Of a stretch of 57,802 bases of DNA, positions 1 to 8,744 are shown piece after piece. The stretch is from NCBI GenBank assembly GCA_902618015.1, contig CACMYX010000007.1:1-57802 (forward strand), read 5' to 3'. The position numbers and the translations under genes are program-made. Each line of letters opens with the position of its first letter. Within the stretch, counting starts at the first letter, position 1. The DNA is from an uncultured Alphaproteobacteria bacterium. Lineage in GTDB: Bacteria; Pseudomonadota; Alphaproteobacteria; HIMB59; GCA-002718135. Under the pieces are notes generated by a model. That model had not been told where the DNA came from. It did not search any database and saw nothing but the letters and a program-made list of their open reading frames with translations.

Positions 1-729
1 TGGGAACTTTTTCTTAAAGAATTTATCTTTTTTAAATTTTTTAATTAATTTATTATCAATCTTGCCTTTTCTTGCAAAATTACCATCATTATCAAATTTT
101 TTTTTAAAAAAATAATTACAAAGATCATCACTTAGGCAATTTGCAGGCCCTATATCTGATGATAATAACATTCTTGAAACTATAGTTGAAAAATTTGCTA
201 TACCTCCAAGATTTACTATAATCGCTTTTTCCTTAAATTTTTGTATTAAAAACTTATGATAATATGATCCAATTGGTGCTCCCTGACCACCATTTTTAAT
301 ATCATTATCTCTCAAATTACTTATAGTTTTAACTTTTAGATTTTTTGCAATTTTGTTTCCATTTCCTAATTGAATAGATATTTTATTTGATGGGTCGTGG
401 TAAACAGTCTGGCCACTTATTGATATTAAATCGATATTTTTTTTATTTATTTTTTTTTGTTTAAGAAATAAAATTATTTTTTTTTTTAAAATATCTGTAA
501 CGAAATTATCTTTTTTTAAAAAATATTCTTTAATTTTATTATTAGTTTTTGGTTTATTTATTATTAGATTATTAATTATATTTTGATAATTTTTATCGAA
601 TTTATATGATTTCTCACATATAATTTTTACAAAGTCAGTCCCATTTGTATTAATCAAACTGATATCAACACCATCCATTGATGTGCCTGTCATAACTCCT
701 AAGACATTAAGTTTAGAATTTTTACTCAT
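1..729 (-). CDS. anmK: Anhydro-N-acetylmuramic acid kinase, C-terminus cut by window edge
   Basis: This is the N-terminal 243 residues of an anhydro-N-acetylmuramic acid kinase. The enzyme phosphorylates and opens anhydroMurNAc recovered from peptidoglycan, giving MurNAc-6-phosphate in the cytoplasm. The start is ATG at 729. The family phosphate-binding motif GVMTGTSMDGVD lies at residues 11-22, followed by SGQTVYHDP, and later by the second sugar-kinase motif VNLGGIANFS. AnmK is normally about 365 residues, so roughly a third is missing beyond position 1. The gene is divergent from the deaminase at 1009. The frame is open throughout and the motifs are intact, so it looks functional. Confidence 0.93.
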   Translation of the reverse strand, partial: MSKNSKLNVLGVMTGTSMDGVDISLINTNGTDFVKIICEKSYKFDKNYQNIINNLIINKPKTNNKIKEYFLKKDNFVTDILKKKIILFLKQKKINKKNIDLISISGQTVYHDPSNKISIQLGNGNKIAKNLKVKTISNLRDNDIKNGGQGAPIGSYYHKFLIQKFKEKAIIVNLGGIANFSTIVSRMLLSSDIGPANCLSDDLCNYFFKKKFDNDGNFARKGKIDNKLIKKFKKDKFFKKKFP

Positions 730-850
730 TTTTAATCAAATTTAATTTTGCACATTTTATTAACAAACATATCAACAAAAAAAGATTATGTACTTTTAAA
801 AATACATTTTTTTATTGATTGATAAATAACAAATAGATAAATTATTATTA

Positions 851-965
851 ATTATTACACGCAAAGGTAATAATCAATTTGATAAAAGGAAACGATTATT
901 AAATTGTATCGGGAGGAAATGCACGATACACAAAAGGGACCTAGCTTGCTGGGTCCTTTTTTTTG
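851..965 (+). ncRNA. Candidate small RNA or leader: three hairpins ending in a terminator
   Basis: Three successive hairpins can be read on the plus strand between two divergent genes. Hairpin 1 has arms ATTATTAC (851-858) and GTAATAAT (867-874). Hairpin 2 has arms TGTATCG (905-911) and CGATACA (924-930) around a loop holding GGAGGAAATG. Hairpin 3 is the terminator at 932-965. No gene upstream on this strand needs a terminator here, so the structure is either a free small RNA or an attenuated leader of the deaminase gene. I do not recognise a known RNA family. The purine-rich loop could pair with a pyrimidine-rich target or bind a CsrA-type protein; that is speculation. Confidence 0.45.
932..965 (+). 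terminator. Rho-independent terminator
   Basis: Stem AAAAGGGACC (932-941) pairs with GGGTCCTTTT (951-960), ten pairs with one G-T, over a nine-base loop. It is followed by further T residues. It ends the candidate small RNA or leader that starts near 850. Confidence 0.8.
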
Positions 966-1008
966 TTTTATGGACAAATCTAATAAATAAAGTATCAGGC
1001 ATTTCATA

Positions 1009-1581
1009 ATGATCACAAATTATGAAAGAATCTTAGATATTATTTTAGATGATCTTATCCCATTAACAAAAATTTCTATAAATGAAGGAAATAAAATATT
1101 TGGCGGATTTATTGTTAAAAAATCTGACTTAAGTCTTGTTTGTCTAGGTACAAACCAGGAAATCAAAAATCCTTTATTTCATGGAGAAATTTCAACTCTT
1201 TTTAATTTATTTGAAAAAAAATTATTTAATACAAAAGATTATTACTTCATAAGTACACATCAGCCTTGTTCTATGTGTTTATCAGCTATAACTTGGGCTG
1301 GATTTGACAATTTTTACTATTTTTTTTCCTATACCGACACAAAAGAAGGTTTTCATATTCCGCACGATCTTAAAATTTTGACGGAGGTTTTTAAGATCAA
1401 AGATGGTAATTACAATATTAATAATGATTATTGGGAGAGTTACTCAATTTTATCGGAAATTAAAAGATTAGGTATAGAGGACTCATTATCAGATAAAGTT
1501 TATCAGATTAAAGAAGAGTACCAAAAAATGTCAGAAATTTATCAAAAATCAAAAATTGATAATAAAATTCCTCTAAATTAA
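1009..1581 (+). CDS. Cytidine/deoxycytidylate deaminase-family protein
   Basis: A 190-residue zinc-dependent deaminase of the CDA fold. The zinc site is visible as HGE near residue 60 and PCSMC about 30 residues later, the usual H-x-E and P-C-x-x-C pair. Substrate is not clear: members act on cytosine, guanine, dCMP or tRNA adenosine. The long C-terminal part after the zinc site is helical and not diagnostic. There is no obvious Shine-Dalgarno sequence before the ATG. The gene sits directly upstream of the glycine riboswitch but is separately controlled, since the riboswitch starts after its stop codon. Confidence 0.75.
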   Translation: MITNYERILDIILDDLIPLTKISINEGNKIFGGFIVKKSDLSLVCLGTNQEIKNPLFHGEISTLFNLFEKKLFNTKDYYFISTHQPCSMCLSAITWAGFDNFYYFFSYTDTKEGFHIPHDLKILTEVFKIKDGNYNINNDYWESYSILSEIKRLGIEDSLSDKVYQIKEEYQKMSEIYQKSKIDNKIPLN

Positions 1582-1613
1582 TTGTTAAATTATAAAAATA
1601 AGTATACAAATAA

Positions 1614-1757
1614 TTAACGGGAGATACTGAAATTTCAGAGCCGAAGGAGCAACGACCCGGAAACTCTCAGGCACAATGGACCGTTAAAAAAAAACTCTGG
1701 AAAAGAGCATTTAGCTCTACCGAAGGTGAAAAGCTCTCAGGTAAAAAGACAGAGGGG
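1614..1757 (+). promoter_or_regulatory. Tandem glycine riboswitch upstream of gcvT
   Basis: Two glycine aptamers lie in series. Aptamer I is closed by TTAACGG (1614-1620) with CCGTTAA (1681-1687) and contains the conserved GCCGAAGGAGCAA and CTCTCAGGCACA elements. Aptamer II is closed by CTCTG (1695-1699) with CAGAG (1750-1754) and contains ACCGAAGGTGAAAAGC and CTCTCAGGTAAAAAGACAGA. A short A-rich linker separates them. Known tandem glycine riboswitches raise gcv operon expression when glycine is abundant. The second aptamer ends about 10 bases before the gcvT ribosome-binding site, so control of translation initiation is plausible; there is no separate terminator hairpin visible between it and gcvT. 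Confidence 0.96.
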
Positions 1758-1774
1758 TAGCTTGGAGAATTTAT

Positions 1775-2899
1775 TTGAACCAGTTACCATTAGACATTCC
1801 GCTGAAAAATTTTCATCAAAATAATGGTGCAAAGATATTGCCATTTGCAGGTTTTAATATGCCTATTAATTATAAAACTGGAATAATTAATGAGCACAAA
1901 AATGTCAGAAACCACTCTGGTATTTTTGATGTTAGTCATATGGGGCAAATTTTAATTGAAAATAATGAATCGTATTTACATAAATTAGAAAAATATATTC
2001 CATTACAATTAAAAAATTTAACTAAAAATAGATCGCATTATTCATTTTTGCTCAATAAAGATGGCGGTGTTATTGATGATCTAATTATTTCAAATATTGA
2101 TATTAAAGATAAGCCATATTTGTATATTGTTTATAATGCATCTCGAAAAAAAGAAGACGAAGAAATATTTATTTCTTGTGCTCCTAATGCAAAAAAAATT
2201 TATAAAAAAAATTGTTTATTCGCGATCCAAGGACCTGACTCTATTAATGTTTTAAAAAATATTATTGATATTCCAAATAATATGAATTTTTTTGATATTT
2301 TAATAAGTAAATACGAAAACAATGAAATAATAGTAAGTAGATCAGGTTATACTGGTGAAGATGGTTTTGAACTTTCTATTCCAAATGAAAGTGCAGAAAA
2401 TTTAATTACTGATTTACTTAAAAATGAAAATACAATGCTTTGTGGTTTAGGTTCTAGAGATTCATTAAGACTCGAAGCTGGATTAAGTTTATATGGTCAT
2501 GAATTAAATGAAAATATTACACCAATTGAAGCTGGTTTATCATGGGCTCTAGATAAAGAAAGATTAGAAGATAAAAATTTAAATGGAAATAAGATTTTAT
2601 CTGATCAATTAAAAAATAAATTATCAAATAAAAAAATAGGTTTAATTTCAACCAATAAATCAATGCTAAGAGATGGGATGACGTTATTCGATAATAATAA
2701 TAATGAAATTGGCAAAATTACAAGTGGATGTTTTTCTCCTAATCTTAACAAATCTATTGCTATCGGTTACATAAAATCTGAATTTAATACTGATAATCCA
2801 ATTTTTTGTGAAATTAGAAAAAAATTAGAATTAGTAAAAATTAATAATCTACCTTTTGTAAAAAAAAATTATAAAAAAAATGGGAGCGTATATGAGTGA
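1775..2899 (+). CDS. gcvT: Glycine cleavage system T protein (aminomethyltransferase)
   Basis: GcvT moves the methylene group from aminomethyl-lipoyl-GcvH to tetrahydrofolate, releasing ammonia. The 374-residue length is normal. Family motifs are visible: FDVSHMGQ near residue 52, SRSGYTGEDGFE near 189, GLGSRDSLRLEAGL near 224. The start is TTG at 1775, preceded by GGAG with a seven-base gap; no ATG gives a complete N-terminus. The gene follows the glycine riboswitch and its end overlaps the start of gcvH, so gcvT, gcvH and gcvP are co-transcribed. It is distinct from the GcvT-fold protein DmdA at 36965. Confidence 0.95.
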   Translation: MNQLPLDIPLKNFHQNNGAKILPFAGFNMPINYKTGIINEHKNVRNHSGIFDVSHMGQILIENNESYLHKLEKYIPLQLKNLTKNRSHYSFLLNKDGGVIDDLIISNIDIKDKPYLYIVYNASRKKEDEEIFISCAPNAKKIYKKNCLFAIQGPDSINVLKNIIDIPNNMNFFDILISKYENNEIIVSRSGYTGEDGFELSIPNESAENLITDLLKNENTMLCGLGSRDSLRLEAGLSLYGHELNENITPIEAGLSWALDKERLEDKNLNGNKILSDQLKNKLSNKKIGLISTNKSMLRDGMTLFDNNNNEIGKITSGCFSPNLNKSIAIGYIKSEFNTDNPIFCEIRKKLELVKINNLPFVKKNYKKNGSVYE

Positions 2900-3263
2900 A
2901 AAAAAATACACAAAAGATCATGAATGGGTTTCAATTGAAAATGAAATTGCCACAATTGGTATTAGCAATCATGCCCAAGAATCTCTTGGCGATATTGTAT
3001 TTATTGAATTACCATCAGTTGGAAATTCGGTTAAAGCAAAAGATGAAATATGCGTCGTTGAATCTGTAAAAGCAGCTTCTGATATTTATGCTCCAATTGA
3101 TGGTGAAATAATTGAAGTTAATAATAATCTAGAAAATGACGCTGCTATTATTAATCAAGATGCAGAAAACGAGGGATGGATTTTTAAAATGAAAATTTCT
3201 GATTCAAATCAATATTCTGAACTTATGTCAGAAGATGAGTATAAACAATTTTTGGAACAATAG
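2892..3263 (+). CDS. gcvH: Glycine cleavage system H protein
   Basis: GcvH is the lipoyl-carrying shuttle of the glycine cleavage complex. The 123-residue product carries the lipoylation site VVESVKAASD with the acceptor lysine at residue 60, and the N-terminal KYTKDHEWV typical of the family. I chose ATG at 2892 because GGGAG lies a few bases upstream and the family starts near here; an in-frame start at 2880 would add four residues. It overlaps gcvT by eight bases and its stop codon abuts the gcvP start. Confidence 0.95.
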   Translation: MSEKKYTKDHEWVSIENEIATIGISNHAQESLGDIVFIELPSVGNSVKAKDEICVVESVKAASDIYAPIDGEIIEVNNNLENDAAIINQDAENEGWIFKMKISDSNQYSELMSEDEYKQFLEQ

Positions 3264-6116
3264 ATGATTGAAATAGATAAATTTGTTAGCAGACATATAG
3301 GGCCTAGAAATGAAGATATTGGAGAAATGCTCAAATTAATAAATTGCTCTTCATTAGATGAATTAATTGAAAAAACTGTACCTAATCATATCATTTTTAA
3401 AGATAAACTTAAATTTAGACCTGGGATGTCTGAAGAGTTTAATAAAATTAATACTCAACTTTTATCTTTAAAAAATAATTTCAAAAAAACTTATATTGGA
3501 ATGGGTTATTATAATACCATTACTCCTAGCGTTATTTTAAGAAATATTCTTGAAAATCCAGGATGGTACACTGCTTACACACCTTACCAACCAGAAGTAA
3601 GTCAGGGCAGGTTGGAAATGTTAATGAATTTTCAACAAATGATAATTGATTTGACCGGAATGGATATTGCAAATGCATCTTTACTTGATGAAAGTACTGC
3701 GGCAGCTGAGGCTATGATGATGGCTTTTAAAATTAAAAAAAGTGCAAAGTTTACTTTTTGTGTTCAAAATAAATGCCATCCACAAACACTATCTGTTTTA
3801 AAAACAAGAGCTAAGCCTTTAGGTATAAAAATTATATTTGACAATCCAGATAATGATACATTTGGTTGTTTAATTCAAAATCCAGACACATATGGGGAAA
3901 TTGCAAATCTCAACGATTTAATAAATATAAATAAATCTCACGATGCGTTATCAATCATTGCAGCTGATATAATGAGTTTGGTAGTTATGAAATCACCAAA
4001 AGATTTTGGTGCTGACATAGTTGTTGGGAGTACACAAAGGTTTGGTGTTCCAATGGGTCTAGGAGGCCCTCACGCAGCATACTTTGCAACACTAGATGAA
4101 TACAAAAGAATGATACCTGGAAGACTAATTGGCGTGTCAGTTGATCGTACTAATAAAAGATCTTACAGAATGGCTCTTCAAACGCGTGAGCAACATATTA
4201 GAAGGGAAAAAGCTACAAGTAATATATGTACTGCACAGGCTTTATTAGCAATTATATCTGCTTCATATGCAATATATCACGGTCCAACTAGATTAAAAAA
4301 TATTGCTAATGATATTCACTATAAGTCTAGATATCTAAAAAAATCATTAGAGATATTAAATTTTGAAGTAAAATCTAAAAATTATTTTGATACCTTATTA
4401 GTAAAAGATTCAAAATCAAAATACTGGGTAAATAAATCTATAGACAATGGTATAAATTTTAGATTTGTAAATGACGATCACTTTTCAATTTCCTTAGATG
4501 AAACTACATCACTGCAAGATGTAGATAATTTAATTAAATTTTTTAATGAAAATAATACTGAAATATATGCTGAAGAGATCGAGGGCAAAATTGAAAATTC
4601 AATTTTTAAAAGTGATTTAGAAAGAAAAGACAATATTTTAACTCATCCGGTATTTAATATCTATCATTCTGAAACAGAAATGATGAGATATTTAAAAAAA
4701 CTAGAAAACAAAGACGTTGCTTTAAATAGATCAATGATACCTCTTGGATCTTGTACTATGAAATTAAATGCGGCATCTGAAATGCTTCCAATTACTTTAC
4801 CAGGTTTTTCAAATGCGCATCCATTCTTAGAACCCCATCAACGTGAGGGATATAATGAAATGATGAGTGAATTAATATCGATGTTAAAAGATATTACTGG
4901 TTTTGATGCAGTCTCACTACAACCTAATGCAGGAGCACAAGGTGAGTTTGCTGGTTTATTAGCTATTCAAAAATATCATGAAAAAAATTCAGAAACTAAA
5001 AGAAACATTTGTATAATTCCAAAAAGTGCTCATGGAACCAATCCGGCCAGTGCACAGATGTGTGGTATGGATATTTTAATAGTAAACTGTGATGATAAAG
5101 GTAACGTTGACTTAACTCACTTAGATAAAAAAATTGAAGAAGCAGGAGATAAATTATCTGCTTTAATGATTACATACCCATCAACACATGGTGTATTTGA
5201 GGAAAGTATTGTTGAGATTTGTAAAAAAATTCATGATGCCGGAGGACAAGTGTATCTTGATGGCGCTAATTATAATGCAATGGTTGGTGTAGCTAAACCA
5301 GGTAAATTTGGACCTGATGTATGTCATATGAATCTGCATAAGACATTTTGTATACCTCATGGAGGAGGTGGGCCTGGAGTTGGAGCTATAGGATTAAAAA
5401 AACATTTAGCAGATTTTGCTCCTGGACATCCCATGTTTAAAAATGAAATTGGTTTAACAACTCAAGAGGCAGTTTCTGCAGCTCCTTGGGGCAGCGCATC
5501 TATTTTACCTATTTCATATTCCTATATTTCTATGATGGGTGACGATGGTTTAAAATTAGCAACTCAAGTTGCAATTTTAAATGCTAATTATATTAAAGAA
5601 AGATTAAAAAATTATTACCCTATTTTATATACTGGTAAGAATAATATGGTGGCACACGAATTTATTATTGATATCAGGCCATTTAAACAAGAATTAAATA
5701 TTTCAGACGAAGATATTGCTAAAAGACTAATCGATTATGGATTTCACGCACCTACAATGTCCTTTCCCGTTCCCGGTACTTTGATGATTGAGCCTACTGA
5801 AAGTGAATCAAAAGAGGAACTAGATAGATTTTGTGAGGCAATGATTTCTATTCACAATGAAATTACTATGATTAGGGATGGTAAATTTGATAAAGTAGAT
5901 AATCCCATAAAAAATGCCCCTCATACCATTGAAGAAGTGTCTTCTGACAATTGGGATCACAAATATTCCCGAAAAGATGCTGCCTACCCCCATGCTTATT
6001 TGATAAATAATAAATACTGGAGTCCAGTTAGTAGAATTGATAATGTATACGGTGATAGAAATTTATTTTGTGTTTGTCCTCCAATTGATGAATACGAAGA
6101 GGCTAAAACAGGATAA
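3264..6116 (+). CDS. gcvP: Glycine dehydrogenase (decarboxylating), P protein
   Basis: GcvP is the PLP enzyme that decarboxylates glycine and loads the aminomethyl group on GcvH. At 950 residues this is the single-chain form, with N-terminal and C-terminal halves fused, as in most proteobacteria. The start MIEIDKFVSRHIGP is typical. The PLP-lysine region NLHKTFCIPHGGGGPG is intact in the C-terminal half, as are RSMIPLGSCTMKLN and SAHGTNPASA. It begins directly after the gcvH stop. No gcvL (lipoamide dehydrogenase) is present nearby, so the L protein must be encoded elsewhere. Confidence 0.97.
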   Translation: MIEIDKFVSRHIGPRNEDIGEMLKLINCSSLDELIEKTVPNHIIFKDKLKFRPGMSEEFNKINTQLLSLKNNFKKTYIGMGYYNTITPSVILRNILENPGWYTAYTPYQPEVSQGRLEMLMNFQQMIIDLTGMDIANASLLDESTAAAEAMMMAFKIKKSAKFTFCVQNKCHPQTLSVLKTRAKPLGIKIIFDNPDNDTFGCLIQNPDTYGEIANLNDLININKSHDALSIIAADIMSLVVMKSPKDFGADIVVGSTQRFGVPMGLGGPHAAYFATLDEYKRMIPGRLIGVSVDRTNKRSYRMALQTREQHIRREKATSNICTAQALLAIISASYAIYHGPTRLKNIANDIHYKSRYLKKSLEILNFEVKSKNYFDTLLVKDSKSKYWVNKSIDNGINFRFVNDDHFSISLDETTSLQDVDNLIKFFNENNTEIYAEEIEGKIENSIFKSDLERKDNILTHPVFNIYHSETEMMRYLKKLENKDVALNRSMIPLGSCTMKLNAASEMLPITLPGFSNAHPFLEPHQREGYNEMMSELISMLKDITGFDAVSLQPNAGAQGEFAGLLAIQKYHEKNSETKRNICIIPKSAHGTNPASAQMCGMDILIVNCDDKGNVDLTHLDKKIEEAGDKLSALMITYPSTHGVFEESIVEICKKIHDAGGQVYLDGANYNAMVGVAKPGKFGPDVCHMNLHKTFCIPHGGGGPGVGAIGLKKHLADFAPGHPMFKNEIGLTTQEAVSAAPWGSASILPISYSYISMMGDDGLKLATQVAILNANYIKERLKNYYPILYTGKNNMVAHEFIIDIRPFKQELNISDEDIAKRLIDYGFHAPTMSFPVPGTLMIEPTESESKEELDRFCEAMISIHNEITMIRDGKFDKVDNPIKNAPHTIEEVSSDNWDHKYSRKDAAYPHAYLINNKYWSPVSRIDNVYGDRNLFCVCPPIDEYEEAKTG

Positions 6117-6159
6117 TTGCTATTTATCAATTATTTAAAATATTAATTTAATAATAAGT

Positions 6160-7188
6160 ATGATTTATATTAATCTTATTTTAGTTTTTTTAGTGCTAGT
6201 CGCAATCCATGAGTATGGTCATTATATAGTTGCGAGATTTTTTAAAGCTGAAGTTACTGATTTTTCAATTGGATTTGGTAAGCCTCTTTTAAAATATACA
6301 GATAGAAATGGCACTACATGGAAATTATCTCCAATTCCATTGGGTGGATATGTAAAAATCAAAGGTCTTGATAATATATTTTCTCCAAATCCTAACGATG
6401 AACAAGGATCCTTTCAATCTCTTACACTTTTTCAAAAGATATTAGTACTTTTAGCAGGAAGTATTTTTAATATTCTTAGTGCGTGGTTTGCTCTTTTCTG
6501 CATATTTTTCTTTTTTGGAATTGTTAGTTTAATGCCGATTATTGGATCAGTTAGCGAAAATTCATCTGCATTTGAAAATGATCTCAGAGAAGGAGATAGA
6601 ATACTTGAAATAAATAATATTAGTATTGAAGAATTTTCTGATATTCCAAAAGCAATTGCAAATAACCAAAGTGTAAATATTTTAATAGAAAGAAATAATC
6701 AGATAATTGAAAAAAATTTTGATCTAAAATTTAATGAAGAATTAAATAGGTACATTATTGGAATTTCTTCACCTCAAAATCCTATTATTGATAAGTATAA
6801 TTTAATTGATTCAATTAAAAACTCATCTTTATTCATACCTACATATTATGCTGCTTCTTTTGCATTTCTTCAACAATCTTATAAAGAAAATACATTAGGA
6901 GATCAGTTAGCTGGGCCGATAGGGATCGTTAAAAATGCAGATCAAATGATGCTAGATCAGGTAAGGGGAGTTCTGTTTTTATTTATTATTATTTCTTTGT
7001 TTGTAGGATTATTTAATTTGCTTCCTATTCCTCTTTTAGATGGTGGTCATATAATGTATTTTATTATTAGAAGAATTTTTTCAAACTCCCTTCCTGAGTT
7101 TATTACAAGAGTTTATTTGGCTGTGGGGATAACAATAATATCTTTTCTCTTTATAGTTGTGACTTACAACGATATTTTTTATAAATAA
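6160..7188 (+). CDS. rseP: RseP-like site-2 intramembrane metalloprotease
   Basis: A membrane zinc protease of the S2P family, which cuts transmembrane segments of anti-sigma factors or leftover signal peptides. The zinc motif HEYGH is at residues 17-21 in the first membrane segment, and the second metal motif LLDGGH lies near residue 290 in a late membrane segment. One PDZ domain is visible around residues 115-180 (GSVSENSSAFENDL, then GDRILEIN). At 342 residues it is shorter than E. coli RseP (about 450, two PDZ domains), matching the single-PDZ RseP forms of many alphaproteobacteria. It lies 43 bases after gcvP and may be separate. Confidence 0.88.
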   Translation: MIYINLILVFLVLVAIHEYGHYIVARFFKAEVTDFSIGFGKPLLKYTDRNGTTWKLSPIPLGGYVKIKGLDNIFSPNPNDEQGSFQSLTLFQKILVLLAGSIFNILSAWFALFCIFFFFGIVSLMPIIGSVSENSSAFENDLREGDRILEINNISIEEFSDIPKAIANNQSVNILIERNNQIIEKNFDLKFNEELNRYIIGISSPQNPIIDKYNLIDSIKNSSLFIPTYYAASFAFLQQSYKENTLGDQLAGPIGIVKNADQMMLDQVRGVLFLFIIISLFVGLFNLLPIPLLDGGHIMYFIIRRIFSNSLPEFITRVYLAVGITIISFLFIVVTYNDIFYK

Positions 7189-7206
7189 ATATTATTGGGA
7201 GATAAA

Positions 7207-7575
7207 ATGACAAATTTTGAAAAAGTAAAAGAATTTATGACAACTTTTGGTCAAGAAGTAAAAACTAGTGCTGAATTTCCAGAAAATAAAATTGTTGAAT
7301 TAAGAAAAAAATTGATTGATGAAGAGTTTAATGAATTAAAAGATGCAATTAATGATAATGATATCATTGAAGTTGCTGATGCCTTAACTGATATTTTAGT
7401 TGTAACATACGGTGCAGGTGCGGCTTTTGGTATAGATCTAGATAAATGTTTTAACGAAGTTCATCGTAGTAATATGAGTAAACTTTCAGAGGAAGGTAAG
7501 CCAATTTATAATGAATTCGGTAAAGTGATGAAAGGACCTAATTATTCACCACCAGATTTGAAAAAAATAATTTAA
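7207..7575 (+). CDS. MazG-like nucleotide pyrophosphohydrolase
   Basis: A 122-residue all-alpha NTP-pyrophosphatase relative. The metal-binding pattern LIDEEFNELKDAI followed by EVADALTDILVVTYGAG is the E-x-x-E then E-x-x-D arrangement of MazG/phosphoribosyl-ATP pyrophosphohydrolase folds. It probably hydrolyses a nucleoside triphosphate or a related diphosphate for house-cleaning; the substrate is unknown. I chose ATG at 7207 because GGGAGA lies just upstream; a TTG at 7195 would add four residues. It converges with the cystathionine enzyme gene, overlapping its stop by four bases. Confidence 0.8.
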   Translation: MTNFEKVKEFMTTFGQEVKTSAEFPENKIVELRKKLIDEEFNELKDAINDNDIIEVADALTDILVVTYGAGAAFGIDLDKCFNEVHRSNMSKLSEEGKPIYNEFGKVMKGPNYSPPDLKKII

Positions 7576-8744
7576 ATATTTTTTAGAGCATCATCTAAAG
7601 ACTTCTTTAAGTCTGAAACATCTTCAATTCCAATTGAAAGTCTGATGAGAGTATCAGAAATTCCTAATTCATCTCTAATTTTTTTATCAATAGATGCATG
7701 TGTCATTATAGCTGGATGCTCAATTAAACTTTCAACTCCACCCAAACTTTCTGCTAGTGTAAATATTTGAATTGTTTCAAGAAATTTTTTTGCTGAATTA
7801 ATATCACCCATTAATTCAATTGATAATATTCCTCCAAATCCAGTCATTTGCTTTTTTGCAATTTCATAAGTTGGGTTATTTTCCAATCCAGGATAAAAAA
7901 CGTTTTTAATTTTAGGATGTTTTACTAAATAATTAGCAATTTCTAAAGCGTTGTTATTGTGCCTCTCCATTCTTACAGCAAGTGTCTTAATTGATCGTAT
8001 AAGTAAATAACAATCAAAGGGGCTGGGAACAGCACCAACTGCATTTTGAATATATTTAATTTTATCAGCTAAAATTTCATTATCATTTATAACTAATGCA
8101 CCTCCAATTATATCTGAATGACCTCCAAGATACTTGGTTGACGAATGTATAACAACATCAGCCCCATTATTTAATGGTTGCTGATTGTAGGGTGATGCAA
8201 AAGTATTATCACAAACAACAATAATATTATCATCTTTTAGGCTTTCTCTAATTTTTTTTATATCTATAATTTTTAATAATGGGTTAGAGGGTGTCTCAAC
8301 CCAAATCATTTTCGTGTTTTCTTTTAGATGACCTTGCCAATTATTTTCTTTACTAAGATCAGTATATGTTACTTCCACATCTTGATTCACTGTTTTAATT
8401 TTATCAAAAATTCTTCTTGTTCCACCATAAACATCATCGCTACAAATAATTGAATAATTTTTACCTAAAGCATCTGATAATGCAGAAATTGCTGCCATAC
8501 CTGAGCTAAAAGCATAAGCAAATTTACCATCCTCCAATTCAACTAATAACTTTTCTAATATATCTCTTGTTGGATTTCCTGTTCTTGCATATTCATAAGT
8601 AAAGTCACCAGGAGAATTTTGTTTAAAAGTCGATGAAAGATGAATAGGGGGCATTACTGCACCCGTAGTTTCATCAGCGCCATGACCTGAATGAATTACT
8701 TTAGAATTAAATTTTTTATCTTTAGTATTCATAACTACATCCAA
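7572..8744 (-). CDS. Cystathionine gamma-synthase/gamma-lyase family PLP enzyme
   Basis: A 390-residue trans-sulfuration enzyme. Hallmarks are the substrate/PLP region YEYARTGNPTRD near residue 50, FSSGMAAI near residue 80, the PLP-lysine motif SSTKYLGGHSD, and ESLGGVESLIEHPA near the C-terminus. The family includes cystathionine gamma-synthase (MetB), cystathionine lyases and O-acetylhomoserine sulfhydrylase, and the sequence alone does not settle which. The neighbours cysK and cysE on the same strand favour a role in interconverting cysteine and homocysteine. The ATG at 8744 overlaps the end of cysK by 10 bases; an internal ATG at 8732 is also possible. Confidence 0.88.
   Translation of the reverse strand: MDVVMNTKDKKFNSKVIHSGHGADETTGAVMPPIHLSSTFKQNSPGDFTYEYARTGNPTRDILEKLLVELEDGKFAYAFSSGMAAISALSDALGKNYSIICSDDVYGGTRRIFDKIKTVNQDVEVTYTDLSKENNWQGHLKENTKMIWVETPSNPLLKIIDIKKIRESLKDDNIIVVCDNTFASPYNQQPLNNGADVVIHSSTKYLGGHSDIIGGALVINDNEILADKIKYIQNAVGAVPSPFDCYLLIRSIKTLAVRMERHNNNALEIANYLVKHPKIKNVFYPGLENNPTYEIAKKQMTGFGGILSIELMGDINSAKKFLETIQIFTLAESLGGVESLIEHPAIMTHASIDKKIRDELGISDTLIRLSIGIEDVSDLKKSLDDALKNI

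Noticed and set aside
919..990. A 23-codon open frame starting in the GGAGGAAATG loop (begins MHDTQKG)
   Set aside because: It reads straight through the strong terminator hairpin and the GGAGG is only two bases from the ATG; likely chance.
2880..2891. Longer N-terminus for gcvH starting at 2880
   Set aside because: It extends into gcvT with no ribosome-binding site, while ATG 2892 has GGGAG and matches the family start.
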